From NCBI GenBank assembly GCA_947493495.1, contig CANLRN010000010.1:38008-102007 (forward strand): a stretch of DNA of 64,000 nucleotides, given 5' to 3'. The translations under genes and the position numbers were made by a program. Each line of letters opens with the position of its first letter. Within the stretch, counting starts at the first letter, position 1. The notes under the pieces are model-generated. The model had not been told where the DNA came from. It searched no databases and saw nothing but the letters and a program-made list of their open reading frames with translations. Positions 18,684 through 27,065 of this stretch are shown here, in pieces. This stretch comes from an uncultured Aquimarina sp. (GTDB lineage Bacteria > Bacteroidota > Bacteroidia > Flavobacteriales > Flavobacteriaceae).

Positions 18684-19377
18684 TTGCTGTTGCTCTTACT
18701 TGTTCTACTATAGTATCATCTATAATAACACCGTCTTTCAGGTTCACTATTCTTTTAGTCATATGCGCAATGTCCTCTTCATGGGTAACAATCAAAATCG
18801 TTTTCCCTTCATCGTTAATTCCCTGAATCAATTCCATCACTTCATAAGAGGTTTTGGTATCTAAAGCTCCTGTGGGTTCATCAGCCAACAATACTTTAGG
18901 CTCTGATGCTAGTGCCCTTGCTATGGCAACTCGCTGTTTTTGTCCTCCAGAGAGTTCATTAGGTAAATGAGTAGCCCAGTCTGCAAGGCCAACTTTTTCT
19001 AAGTAATGAAGTGCTTTTTCAGTTCTTTCTCTACGCTTTATGCCTTGGTAATATAATGGCATAGCTACATTATCAATAGCATTTTTATATGTGATTAGAT
19101 TAAAAGACTGGAATATAAAACCTAAAAACTTATTACGGTATCTTGCTGCTATTTTTTCATTAAGATCTTTGATCGGAATATTATCCAAAAAATAAGCTCC
19201 TTTATCTGCTTCATCCAACATTCCTAAAATATTAAGAAATGTGGATTTTCCTGATCCTGAAGACCCCATTATAGACACCAACTCCCCTTCTTTTACACTA
19301 AAATTAATTCCTTTGAGCACATGTAGAGAATTGCTCCCCATTTGATACGATTTATGCAAGTCTTTAATTTCTATCAT
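18676..19377 (-). CDS. ABC transporter ATPase (MacB/LolD type)
   Basis: A 233-aa cytoplasmic nucleotide-binding domain: Walker A GSSGSGKST, Q-loop FIFQSFNL, signature LSGGQKQRVAIARAL, Walker B VLLADEPTGALD and H-loop VTHEEDIA. It is the first gene of an operon with two FtsX-type permeases and a HlyD adaptor, the hallmark of MacAB-type exporters of lipoproteins, peptides or drugs. The substrate cannot be told. Confidence 0.95.
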   Translation of the reverse strand: MIEIKDLHKSYQMGSNSLHVLKGINFSVKEGELVSIMGSSGSGKSTFLNILGMLDEADKGAYFLDNIPIKDLNEKIAARYRNKFLGFIFQSFNLITYKNAIDNVAMPLYYQGIKRRERTEKALHYLEKVGLADWATHLPNELSGGQKQRVAIARALASEPKVLLADEPTGALDTKTSYEVMELIQGINDEGKTILIVTHEEDIAHMTKRIVNLKDGVIIDDTIVEQVRATANV

Positions 19378-19570
19378 AGTCGGACCTTTATCTAGGTTTA
19401 ACTTGGTTTAATTAGTATTTGATATTGTATGTCTGTACTATAAATCAAGAAAAAAACGGGGTATTATTTTTTCTAACTCCTTCCCTGCCTAGCTTAACTC
19501 ATATGACATAAGACTACTTGTTTCGTATATTGTTACACTACAGCTTGTTAAAAAATATATAATTAAGCTG

Positions 19571-19807
19571 TTACTTCTTCATTTTGTCTATTGGAGTTTT
19601 TTTAAAATTTCGATATATAAGATATCCTACAAGTCCTATGAGTATGTATGGTATCACCATCAAATATACGATTCCATTATTTACTCCTTTAGCCGTTTGT
19701 TGTCCTTCTTCACTTTCTAATACTGCCCGACACATGGCACATTGTGCTTCGATAGATGTAACCACAAGTAGCAAAAGAATTAATATGCAGAAGGTTTTTG
19801 TTTTCAT
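19571..19807 (-). CDS. Small membrane protein at the end of the oxidase operon
   Basis: A 78-aa protein: a signal peptide or first helix (about 1-20), then AQCAMCRAVLESEEG, whose CxxC motif would face the periplasm, and a second helix (about 46-66) with a basic tail. I do not know a named family, although similar small proteins sit beside Sco/DUF420 genes in Flavobacteria. The CxxC next to Sco hints at a role in copper or thiol handling for the oxidase (inference). Confidence 0.75.
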   Translation of the reverse strand: MKTKTFCILILLLLVVTSIEAQCAMCRAVLESEEGQQTAKGVNNGIVYLMVIPYILIGLVGYLIYRNFKKTPIDKMKK

Positions 19808-19830
19808 TCATTTAGATTCTATACATTTCT

Positions 19831-20373
19831 TTAACTGTAATAAGGCGAAATCATTATATACACCAACACTCCTGTTATTGCAACATACAACCATATAGGA
19901 AATGTGATTCTTGCAATTTTTCGATGCTTATCAAAACGCTCTGCCAAAGCTCTTACATAGGTAATGAGCACAAAAGGAATAACTATAATAGACAATAAAA
20001 TATGTGTTATCAAAATAAAAAAGTAAACATACCTTATAAAACCTTCTCCTCCATATTTGGTGGACTCACTGGTCATATGATATGCTACGTACATCATCAA
20101 AAATATAACCGAACACACAATTGCCAATTGCATTAGACGCTGATGTAATTGTACTTTTTTATTTTTAATTGCCCATAATGCTATTATAAGTAGTATTGCA
20201 GTCAGGCCATTTATACTCGCATAAATGGGGGGTAAAAAAGAAAGAGGCTGCACATCAAAGCCTAATGTCTTAAGATTTACCATAAATAATGCTGCAACTA
20301 CCAATGGTATCACTATCGACAATATAATAATCCAGATATTATATTTTTTTTCTGTTGCTGAACTATTATTCAT
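19831..20373 (-). CDS. DUF420 membrane protein
   Basis: A 180-aa polytopic membrane protein with about five helices and few loops. The HQRLMQLAI and THILLSIIVIPFVLIT segments carry His residues typical of the DUF420/YozB family, which occurs with cytochrome oxidase assembly genes. It overlaps the Sco gene by 8 bp, so coupled translation is likely. The molecular role is not established. Confidence 0.88.
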   Translation of the reverse strand: MNNSSATEKKYNIWIIILSIVIPLVVAALFMVNLKTLGFDVQPLSFLPPIYASINGLTAILLIIALWAIKNKKVQLHQRLMQLAIVCSVIFLMMYVAYHMTSESTKYGGEGFIRYVYFFILITHILLSIIVIPFVLITYVRALAERFDKHRKIARITFPIWLYVAITGVLVYIMISPYYS

Positions 20374-21100
20374 TTTCGTTTATTAATTTTTTGATATCTT
20401 CTAATAATATCGAAATTTGCTGTTCTTCTCCATTTTCATCTATCTTCTCCTCTATTCCGATAGTTCCTCTATAGTAGATTATTGGATTTCCTGTAGCATC
20501 ATAACGAGATCTTATATAACCATCCTTATCAATTAATGCAAAATATCCATTATGCTCAAAGCCTCCTGGAACTTCTGGATTTTCTGCAGCATAGATATTA
20601 AAACCTGCATTTGCAAGATCATACAAATCTTCTCGCTCACCAGTAAGCAAATGCCAATCAGTATCTATAATTCCATAATTCTCGGCATATTTTTTCAGTA
20701 TATGCGGGGTATCTCTTTTGGGATTGATCGTAAAAGAAGCTATTCCAAAATCCTCATATTCTTTAAGTTCATTCTGCAAATACACCAGATTACGATTCAT
20801 TTTGGGACAAATGGTAGGACAACTGGTAAAAAAAAATTCGGCAACATACACTTTTCCTTTATAATCATGATTAGTGATCAATAGGCTATCTTGATTTAGA
20901 AATGCAAATTCTGGAACTTTTCTTGGTTTTCCATTAATCTTTATATATGATAGTTTTTTTGTAGCAGTAGGATTACCAGCACTCATTCTGTCGTTATTTA
21001 CGATAGATGCATTTTTGATCCTATCTACTATTTTAGGAATAAAAATGATCCCAAAAACCAGTATGATAAATGATATACCGACATATGAATACTTTTTCAT
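20366..21100 (-). CDS. SCO1/SenC-type copper chaperone for cytochrome oxidase
   Basis: A 244-aa membrane-anchored thioredoxin-fold protein. One N-terminal helix (about 5-22) is followed by the copper-binding C94-P-T-I-C98 and the distal ligand H183 in GGFEHNGYF. Sco proteins deliver copper to the CuA site of oxidase subunit II at the outer face of the inner membrane. It starts 8 nt after a cysteine-less thioredoxin-like gene and overlaps the DUF420 gene. All three metal ligands are present. Confidence 0.93.
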   Translation of the reverse strand: MKKYSYVGISFIILVFGIIFIPKIVDRIKNASIVNNDRMSAGNPTATKKLSYIKINGKPRKVPEFAFLNQDSLLITNHDYKGKVYVAEFFFTSCPTICPKMNRNLVYLQNELKEYEDFGIASFTINPKRDTPHILKKYAENYGIIDTDWHLLTGEREDLYDLANAGFNIYAAENPEVPGGFEHNGYFALIDKDGYIRSRYDATGNPIIYYRGTIGIEEKIDENGEEQQISILLEDIKKLINENE

Positions 21101-21108
21101 TATATCTT

Positions 21109-21762
21109 TTATTTTTCTTTACGATCTGCTTTATATTTTTTTAACGCTAATCGATACTCTGCCAAGATCACTTTTACATCATCTACCATTACATTATTTA
21201 AATCTGCTACAGAGCTCGAATCATATCCATAAAGCTTCGTTTCTTTTTTTTCTAGATTCTCTTCTCTCCCTCTTAGATTAGATTCTTTGTCAATAATGAA
21301 TACATAATTAGTCGCCATTTTTGTATCTAAAGAATAAGGGGTCTTTAAATTATTAAAGGCCTTTCGTATATTTTCTGGCGTACCAAAAGCAAATTTCCAC
21401 CCAGAAACATCAGTAGTCACTCGCAGCTTATCTAATACTTCTTGAGCATTTTTCTCACTGCCATATGGCAATACTATCACAACCTGAAAATCTCTAAATC
21501 CCTGGTTTTTTTTATATATTTTATGATTAAGGTTAAAGGCGTTACCTTCTTTATTATATAGTTCTTCTCCGAAAAAACCTAGTACGGTTATTTTATCATT
21601 AAAAACGATTTTCTCTCCGGTAAGGGTTTCAAAATTTGTAAGATCAGCAACAGCTATTTCTAATACAGGAAGTTTTGCGAAATTATGTACACCAGAAGCA
21701 AAAAACAAATAGGCAACCAAGGGTAGTATAAATAATATGCCAAGTACCAAAAACTTCTTCAT
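21109..21762 (-). CDS. Membrane-anchored, cysteine-less thioredoxin-like protein
   Basis: A 217-aa protein: an N-terminal helix (about 4-23), then a thioredoxin-like alpha/beta pattern (ITVLGFFGEELYN, FQVVIVLPYGSE, YVFIIDKESNLRGR). It contains no cysteine at all, so it cannot use the CxxxC copper site of its neighbour. Its place directly ahead of Sco in the oxidase operon suggests an assembly role. I cannot name a family with certainty, and a degenerate Sco/TlpA paralogue is the best guess. Confidence 0.7.
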   Translation of the reverse strand: MKKFLVLGILFILPLVAYLFFASGVHNFAKLPVLEIAVADLTNFETLTGEKIVFNDKITVLGFFGEELYNKEGNAFNLNHKIYKKNQGFRDFQVVIVLPYGSEKNAQEVLDKLRVTTDVSGWKFAFGTPENIRKAFNNLKTPYSLDTKMATNYVFIIDKESNLRGREENLEKKETKLYGYDSSSVADLNNVMVDDVKVILAEYRLALKKYKADRKEK

Positions 21763-21866
21763 CGACGCTATGTGTATTTGATGTAAAAATAAAAAAGACG
21801 GTTAGAATTAACCATCTTTTGTATTATTTTATTATGCTTTTAACTAATTTCTAGAGTATATAGTAA

Positions 21867-22223
21867 TTAGAAGTCCCAGCTTTTATGACCAGCTTTAAAT
21901 ACCTCATATATATAATCCCCTTCTGTAAGCAGTATGAACATTAAATAGCAAATTAGAAATATTGCCGTCCAAACTACTGCTCTTCGTAATCCTTTGGTTT
22001 CACCTTCCATATGCATAAAGGCCCAAGTAATGTAATATGCTTTTACAAGAGTTAAAATGATAAAAAACCAATTTAACCATTTCATACTAATAAAAGTAGC
22101 TTTCATAAAGTCTGGTTTCCAGATACCAAAACCTACTTCTACAATAGTAATAACTGACAATAAGAAAAATACATACCAAATCCTCTTGGTATTTGATTCG
22201 TGATGTGCCATATCGTGTGCCAT
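21867..22223 (-). CDS. Cytochrome c oxidase subunit IV family protein
   Basis: A 118-aa inner-membrane protein with three helices (about 14-32, 47-70 and 85-105). The family-typical stretch is ILTLVKAYYITWAFMHMEGE, where the K-AxxI-xxFMHM pattern marks prokaryotic subunit IV. It follows the second subunit III gene by 22 nt. A second Met at position 5 could also be the start. Confidence 0.88.
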   Translation of the reverse strand: MAHDMAHHESNTKRIWYVFFLLSVITIVEVGFGIWKPDFMKATFISMKWLNWFFIILTLVKAYYITWAFMHMEGETKGLRRAVVWTAIFLICYLMFILLTEGDYIYEVFKAGHKSWDF

Positions 22224-22245
22224 AATATACTCTAAACTTTTTTTA

Positions 22246-23229
22246 TTAAACTAGATAGAAGAATGTAAATACAAATACCCAAACTAAATCTACAAAGTGC
22301 CAATACAAACCAACTTTTTCTACCATTTCGTAGTTCTTTCTTCTTTCATAAGTTCCAATGATCACATTAAAAAATATGATAATATTGATAACGACTCCAG
22401 AGAATACGTGAAATCCGTGAAATCCAGTAATAAAGAAAAAGAAATTAGCAAACAATGGTGTTCCGTATTCATTATGTATAAGGTTTGCTCCTTCTACAAT
22501 ACCTACTGCATCTGTATTTATTCTTCTCAATGATTCTTCTCTAGATAATATGGTTTTTTCACCTTCTTCAGTAAGTATTTGAGTTCTTATCAAGAGGTCA
22601 TTACGTTTTGCAAAACCTGCTTTAATTTCATCTACTGTATAACTAGGCAATGCATCTTCTTTATCATACCATACGCCATTCTTTCGTTCATGCTGCATTC
22701 TGTTTTTATGAGTATCTATAATAGCGATATCGTGTAATGCTACTCTGTGGCCATTGGTATCCACAAATTGTAATATCTGGCCTCCTTTGGTTTCTATAGC
22801 ACCATATTCTCCTTTGATAAAGTTTTTCCACTCCCAAGCTTGAGATCCAACAAAAATAGCTCCACCAATTATGGTAAGAAACATATAAATAATTACCTTC
22901 TTTTGTTTCATATGATGCCCTGCATCTACTGCAAGCACCATAGTAACAGAAGAAAAAATCAATATAAAAGTCATTAATGCTACGTAATACATAGGAGCAT
23001 TTACTCCATGTAAAAACGGAAAGTGATTAAATACTTCATCAGCTATTGGCCATGAATCAATAAATTTAAATCTTGAAAAACCGTACGCAGCAAGAAAACC
23101 AGAGAATGTAAGTGCATCAGATACGATAAAAAACCACATCATCATCTTACCATAAGTAACTTTTAGTGGTTGATTACCACCTCCCCAAGTTTTACCTTCT
23201 GTACCTGTATTAGCAACAGTTGTTTCCAT
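22246..23229 (-). CDS. Cytochrome c oxidase subunit III with large soluble insertion
   Basis: A 327-aa heme-copper oxidase subunit III: helices around GKMMMWFFIVSDALTFSGFLAAY and the C-terminal FFFITGFHGFHVFSGVVINI...YWHFVDLVWVFVFTFFYL, both classic. Between the central helices lies a hydrophilic stretch of about 110 aa (about 135-245) absent from the E. coli or Paracoccus proteins. It is mostly charged and presumably forms an extra-membrane loop. It is co-transcribed with a short subunit III paralogue 54 nt upstream. Confidence 0.92.
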   Translation of the reverse strand: METTVANTGTEGKTWGGGNQPLKVTYGKMMMWFFIVSDALTFSGFLAAYGFSRFKFIDSWPIADEVFNHFPFLHGVNAPMYYVALMTFILIFSSVTMVLAVDAGHHMKQKKVIIYMFLTIIGGAIFVGSQAWEWKNFIKGEYGAIETKGGQILQFVDTNGHRVALHDIAIIDTHKNRMQHERKNGVWYDKEDALPSYTVDEIKAGFAKRNDLLIRTQILTEEGEKTILSREESLRRINTDAVGIVEGANLIHNEYGTPLFANFFFFITGFHGFHVFSGVVINIIIFFNVIIGTYERRKNYEMVEKVGLYWHFVDLVWVFVFTFFYLV

Positions 23230-23283
23230 AAATAGAATTTGGTATTGGTATTGTTAATTTTTCCACAAAAGTAATCAATTTTA

Positions 23284-23865
23284 TCATCTAACGAAATATA
23301 AAAATAAAAAGAGATAAACCCATAAAATATCAACAAAATGCCAATACATACCACCCAGTTCTAAACCAAGGGTTTGTGCTCTCTGATACTTTTGTTTAAA
23401 ATGATTATAAATTACGACTAAAAGCACTACTAGTCCAGCAATTACGTGAACAATATGTAGCACTACTATGATATACAAAAAAGTAGGGACTATATTCGCA
23501 GAGGGACCTGTAAAATAATACCCTTGCTCCATAATATCTTTGAATCCTTGAAACTGCATATAGATAAATAGTACTCCAAATATAAATGTTGCTACTAATA
23601 AAATGGTGGCTAGACTTCTATTTTCTTGATCAATTGCTTTTTTTGCAAAATATAAGCAAGCACTACTTGCAATTATAACACCTACGCTTATGATAAACGC
23701 ATCTGGAAAAACCAAATCTGTGAGCCAATCTGTTCTGGACTTACTTACTACATATGCACTAGTAAGACCTGCAAAAGTCATGGTCATACTAATCATAGCA
23801 AACCACATCATGGTTTTCTTGGCTCTTTTCTGCTTTTCTTTAGTTGTTCCCTGTGTTAAATCCAT
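23284..23865 (-). CDS. Cytochrome c oxidase subunit III, short form
   Basis: A 193-aa protein with five helices: TMMWFAMISMTMTFAGLTSAYV opens the fold and HIVHVIAGLVVLLVV...GGMYWHFVDILWVYLFLFLYF closes it, the same closing motif as the longer neighbour. The pair probably derives from duplication or fusion of subunit III forms. Subunits I and II are not in this window. It overlaps the 3' end of ctaB by 10 bp. Confidence 0.92.
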   Translation of the reverse strand: MDLTQGTTKEKQKRAKKTMMWFAMISMTMTFAGLTSAYVVSKSRTDWLTDLVFPDAFIISVGVIIASSACLYFAKKAIDQENRSLATILLVATFIFGVLFIYMQFQGFKDIMEQGYYFTGPSANIVPTFLYIIVVLHIVHVIAGLVVLLVVIYNHFKQKYQRAQTLGLELGGMYWHFVDILWVYLFLFLYFVR

Positions 23866-24758
23866 ACACGAATAAATTTATCGGCGACATAAATAATCTG
23901 AAGCAATGTAATATATGACACACTAGCTAACATCAATTGTTTTGCTGTTTTTGCATCTCTAATTTTATATAATCGAATAGCATATTTCAATAAAAATAGC
24001 CCTAGAACACCTATCAATACAGCAGAAACGGGTGTGATATACAATTGTCCAGTAACATGAAAAACAGGTATTAAAGATGTTACTATTGTCCAAATTGTAT
24101 ATATCAAAATTTGAATAGCTGTTCCTTTATCTTTTTTTCCTGTAGGTAACATAAAAAAGCCTCCTTTTTGATAATCTTCAAAAAGAAACCATCCAATCGC
24201 CCAAAAATGGGGGAATTGCCAGAAAAATTGTATCATAAACAATGTTCCTGGTTCTATCCCAAAATCATTAGTCGCGGCTACCCATCCTAACATAAAAGGT
24301 ATTGCTCCTGGTATTGCTCCTACAAAAACAGCTAGAGGGGTTTTTGTTTTTAAAGGGGTATACAAACTCACATAAATAAATATGGAGATAGCGCCAAACA
24401 TTGCTGTTTTGGGATTAATTACATATAACACGGAGATCCCTAGAATTGTAAATAATGTAGCAATTGCAAAAGCTGTTTGTACAGACATTCTACCTGAAGG
24501 AATAGGCCTGTTTTTAGTACGATCCATTAATTCATCTAAATCACGTTCTATGATCTGATTGAAAGCATTGGAGGCACCTACCATAAAATATCCTCCGATT
24601 GCCAGCATAAACAATGTACTCCAAGAAATAGTATCTACACCTAATAAATAACCCGCTACAGAAGAGAACACCACACTCAATGCCAATCGCATTTTGGTAA
24701 TCTCTTTAAAATCCTGAACAACAGAAGTTTTTATAGTACTTGTTTGGGTGATGCTCAA
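23856..24758 (-). CDS. ctaB: Protoheme IX farnesyltransferase (heme O synthase)
   Basis: An inner-membrane UbiA-family prenyltransferase of about 300 aa that makes heme O for the oxidase. It has the metal/diphosphate motif NQIIERDLDELMDRTKNRP and the second motif YTPLKTKTP, with about nine helices. The frame is open to a TTG at 24803, but that codon lies inside a good promoter -7 box, so it cannot be in the message. I choose the TTG at 24756-24758, which gives the usual family length of 300 aa. No ATG precedes the conserved core. It is the first gene of the oxidase operon. Confidence 0.9.
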   Translation of the reverse strand: MSITQTSTIKTSVVQDFKEITKMRLALSVVFSSVAGYLLGVDTISWSTLFMLAIGGYFMVGASNAFNQIIERDLDELMDRTKNRPIPSGRMSVQTAFAIATLFTILGISVLYVINPKTAMFGAISIFIYVSLYTPLKTKTPLAVFVGAIPGAIPFMLGWVAATNDFGIEPGTLFMIQFFWQFPHFWAIGWFLFEDYQKGGFFMLPTGKKDKGTAIQILIYTIWTIVTSLIPVFHVTGQLYITPVSAVLIGVLGLFLLKYAIRLYKIRDAKTAKQLMLASVSYITLLQIIYVADKFIRVWI

Positions 24759-24800
24759 TTCTCTAATATCTTTATTTAATTTCTTTTTTAAAAAGTGGTG

Positions 24801-24831
24801 CAAAGATATAGCTTATCAAGGTTTTAGACAA
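24801..24831 (-). promoter_or_regulatory. Promoter of the oxidase biogenesis operon
   Basis: On the minus strand, TTG (complement of 24829-24831), 20 nt, TATCTTTG (complement of 24801-24808) matches the Bacteroidota consensus perfectly. The transcript would begin near 24794, about 36 nt before the chosen TTG start of ctaB. Confidence 0.6.
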
Positions 24832-24988
24832 CTTATAACTGCCTATAATTGACCTTTTAACATCCCAAATTATAATATATTAATTATACCCCTTCTTTAT
24901 ATATAGTTTTCTAATACTCAACAACTAATAGTGATTGTAATTTTCACAATTTCCTTTCGACTAAGATTCCAGTTATAAAATCCACGCA

Positions 24989-25858
24989 ATGAAAAGAGTA
25001 TTCTTTCTTGTAACAATATTCTTATCGTTGCAAGCTATTTCTCAACAAAAGGAAGTTACCATTACATTAGATCCTATTACCGAAAACATTTATATGCTTA
25101 CTGGACAAGGAGGCAATATTGGTGTTTTTAAAAATGAAAAAGGATTATTTATCATCGATGATCAATTTGCTAGATTATCCGACAAAATCCTTACAAAACT
25201 AAAAACTGTAAGCAATCAGCCTGTAACTATGGTTATGAACACTCATTTTCACGGAGATCATACAGGAGGCAATGAGAATATGACAAATCAAGGTGCTACC
25301 ATTTTTGCACAAAGCAATGTACGATCAAGAATGGAAAACAGACAAAAAGAAAAAGGAGAAATCGCTCTAGCGTCATTACCTGTAATCACATTTAATGAAG
25401 GATTACAACTTTATTTTAATGAAGAAAACATACAGGCATACCACGTGCACAATGCGCATACTGATGGAGACTCTTTGATCTATTTTGTTAATGGAAATGT
25501 GCTACACATGGGAGATACTTTTTTTAACGGTAGGTATCCATTTATTGATCTAAATTCTGGAGGTAGTATTCAAGGATATATTAAGGCTTCAGAAAAAGCA
25601 TTATTAATTATAAATGATGGTACTAAGATAATCCCTGGGCATGGTACATTAGCAACTAAAAAAGATTTAGAAACTTTTTTAGCCATGCTTAAAGAAATAA
25701 CCGCAAATGTTCAAAAAGAGATTGATGCTGGCAAATCTGAATCTGATATTGCAGGCAATGAGAGCATAACTGCTACATATGACGCAAAAGGATACGGTAG
25801 CGGTTTTATTAATTCTGAGAGAATACGAAAAACCATTTATGCAAGTTTAAGCAACTAA
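24989..25858 (+). CDS. Secreted metallo-beta-lactamase-fold hydrolase
   Basis: A 289-aa protein with a signal peptide (about 1-18, cleavage near AISQ). Zinc ligands are visible: H86-x-H88-x-D90-H91 in NTHFHGDHTGG, H157 in NAHTDGDS, D176 in HMGDTFF, and a later PGHG. Substrates in this superfamily range from beta-lactams to thioesters and sulfur compounds. Nothing nearby settles which, and it need not be a resistance gene. It is monocistronic, divergent from ctaB, and ends at a long-loop hairpin. Confidence 0.9.
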   Translation: MKRVFFLVTIFLSLQAISQQKEVTITLDPITENIYMLTGQGGNIGVFKNEKGLFIIDDQFARLSDKILTKLKTVSNQPVTMVMNTHFHGDHTGGNENMTNQGATIFAQSNVRSRMENRQKEKGEIALASLPVITFNEGLQLYFNEENIQAYHVHNAHTDGDSLIYFVNGNVLHMGDTFFNGRYPFIDLNSGGSIQGYIKASEKALLIINDGTKIIPGHGTLATKKDLETFLAMLKEITANVQKEIDAGKSESDIAGNESITATYDAKGYGSGFINSERIRKTIYASLSN

Positions 25859-26076
25859 ACCACTCCTATAGACTATAGACTTTCAGTTGATAGGTTTTTA
25901 AATCTCACTAAAGTCAGCTACACGGATATCAGCCTATAACAGTTAACTATTTTCAAAAAAACTAAAAGCTAAGTACTTATAATATTCAATACTTTTTAGA
26001 AACTAAAGCTAGATGCACTAAGGACATAGTTTTACCTATTCGTGAGACCAATAAATTATTCTAATAAGTAATAAAA
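25859..26076. other. Spacer downstream of the hydrolase gene
   Basis: About 220 bases between two converging genes. No open frame or structure stands out until the hairpin at 26077-26126. Confidence 0.5.
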
Positions 26077-26126
26077 AAGAGGCTGGATCTACTCTACCTA
26101 CTAAAAAGTAAAGAAACCAGCCTTTT
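26077..26126. terminator. Bidirectional terminator, long loop
   Basis: The arms aagaggctgg (26077-26086) and ccagcctttt (26117-26126) pair over 10 bp, with one G-T pair, around a 30-nt loop. A-rich sequence on the left and T-rich on the right allow use from both strands. It lies between the converging hydrolase and TonB-like genes. Confidence 0.7.
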
Positions 26127-26150
26127 ATTTTTTATCAAAAAATTCTTCTA

Positions 26151-26897
26151 CTACTCCTGAATCTGAAATACAATCGGTAATTGATATTTTACAGTAACTG
26201 GCTGTTTACGCTGCATCCCAGGGGTCATTTTAGGAAAAAGACCTATCACTCGTTCTGCTTCTTTCTTAAGCTTAGGATGTGGTGCTCGTACTCTAACATT
26301 CTGAATTGTACCATCGGTAGCAACATCAAACACAGTATATATTTTTTGTATGCCACTCAACCCGTATTTACTTCCTAAATCAGAATTGAACTTCCTAGAA
26401 ATAATTTTCCCGATTTTTTCATTGAAACATGCTGCTTTTTCTTTCTTTGTTTTTAATTTCTCACAACCAGGGAAAATCGGAACCTCTTCTACTAAAATAA
26501 AGGGTACTTCTGTCGGCTCATCTTTAAGATCATCTGTTTCTATGAGGGTATTAAGATCAAAATTTGTAGTTGTTTCAGGTTCAGTGTGTTTAAATTCTTC
26601 GACAATATCTTCTAATGCAACATCATCTTCTATCACCTCGAATTCTGTAGGATCAGGAATAGGTGCCGACTGTTTTTGAGCGATTTCTTTTTCTACTGGT
26701 TCTTCATACAACTTAAATTGTTCATCCCATGCTGTATAAGTCTCTTCGGGAATTTCCTGTTCTACAACTACCTTGGGGATAGGTTTAGTTGTATAAATCT
26801 CAAACATCACATAGGTAAATAATAGACTTGCTATAAGTCCAATCTGAAAGTTGACCAATGTACTTTTTCGTACATTAGCATCGTGCTTGTTACTCAT
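26151..26897 (-). CDS. TonB-like energy transducer, paralogue 1
   Basis: A 248-aa protein: an inner-membrane anchor (about 15-32), an acidic/Pro-poor periplasmic spacer, and a C-terminal TonB domain (about 165-248) ending KMTPGMQRKQPVTVKYQLPI. A VPIFPGCE motif and a second Cys (AACFNE) precede it, as in its neighbour. TonB proteins carry proton-motive energy from ExbBD to outer-membrane receptors. The frame opens 17 codons earlier at a TTG (26948), but the ATG at 26895-26897 has an A-rich leader and puts the anchor at the right distance. No exbB/exbD is nearby. Confidence 0.88.
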   Translation of the reverse strand: MSNKHDANVRKSTLVNFQIGLIASLLFTYVMFEIYTTKPIPKVVVEQEIPEETYTAWDEQFKLYEEPVEKEIAQKQSAPIPDPTEFEVIEDDVALEDIVEEFKHTEPETTTNFDLNTLIETDDLKDEPTEVPFILVEEVPIFPGCEKLKTKKEKAACFNEKIGKIISRKFNSDLGSKYGLSGIQKIYTVFDVATDGTIQNVRVRAPHPKLKKEAERVIGLFPKMTPGMQRKQPVTVKYQLPIVFQIQE

Positions 26898-26950
26898 ATT
26901 GTTTTTTTTTAACGTTACAATTAAATCTAAACACAACAAGCATACCAAAA

Positions 26951-26984
26951 AGAATCCCGTCTACAACTATTGTAGCGGGATTCT
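26951..26984 (-). terminator. Terminator 2 between the TonB-like genes
   Basis: The arms agaatcccgtctaca and tgtagcgggattct pair (one bulged base) around a short loop. On the minus strand the stem is followed by a T5 run. It sits between the TonB-like paralogues and just upstream of the downstream one. Confidence 0.75.
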
Positions 26985-27003
26985 GATATTTTATGTGATC
27001 TGT

Positions 27004-27033
27004 AAAAAAAACCTGCTATACAATATAGCAGGT
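27004..27033 (-). terminator. Terminator 1 of TonB-like paralogue 2
   Basis: A perfect 10-bp stem acctgctata / tatagcaggt with a 3-nt loop. Reading on the minus strand it is followed by a run of eight T. It lies 33 nt after the stop of the gene at 27066-27791 and is a textbook intrinsic terminator. Confidence 0.92.
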
Positions 27034-27065
27034 CTTATAGTATCTTATCTATTAAATAATTCTTC

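Noticed and set aside
24989..25858. Reading the metallo-beta-lactamase-fold protein as an antibiotic resistance gene
   Set aside because: The fold is shared by many hydrolases, and nothing in the sequence or context points to beta-lactams.
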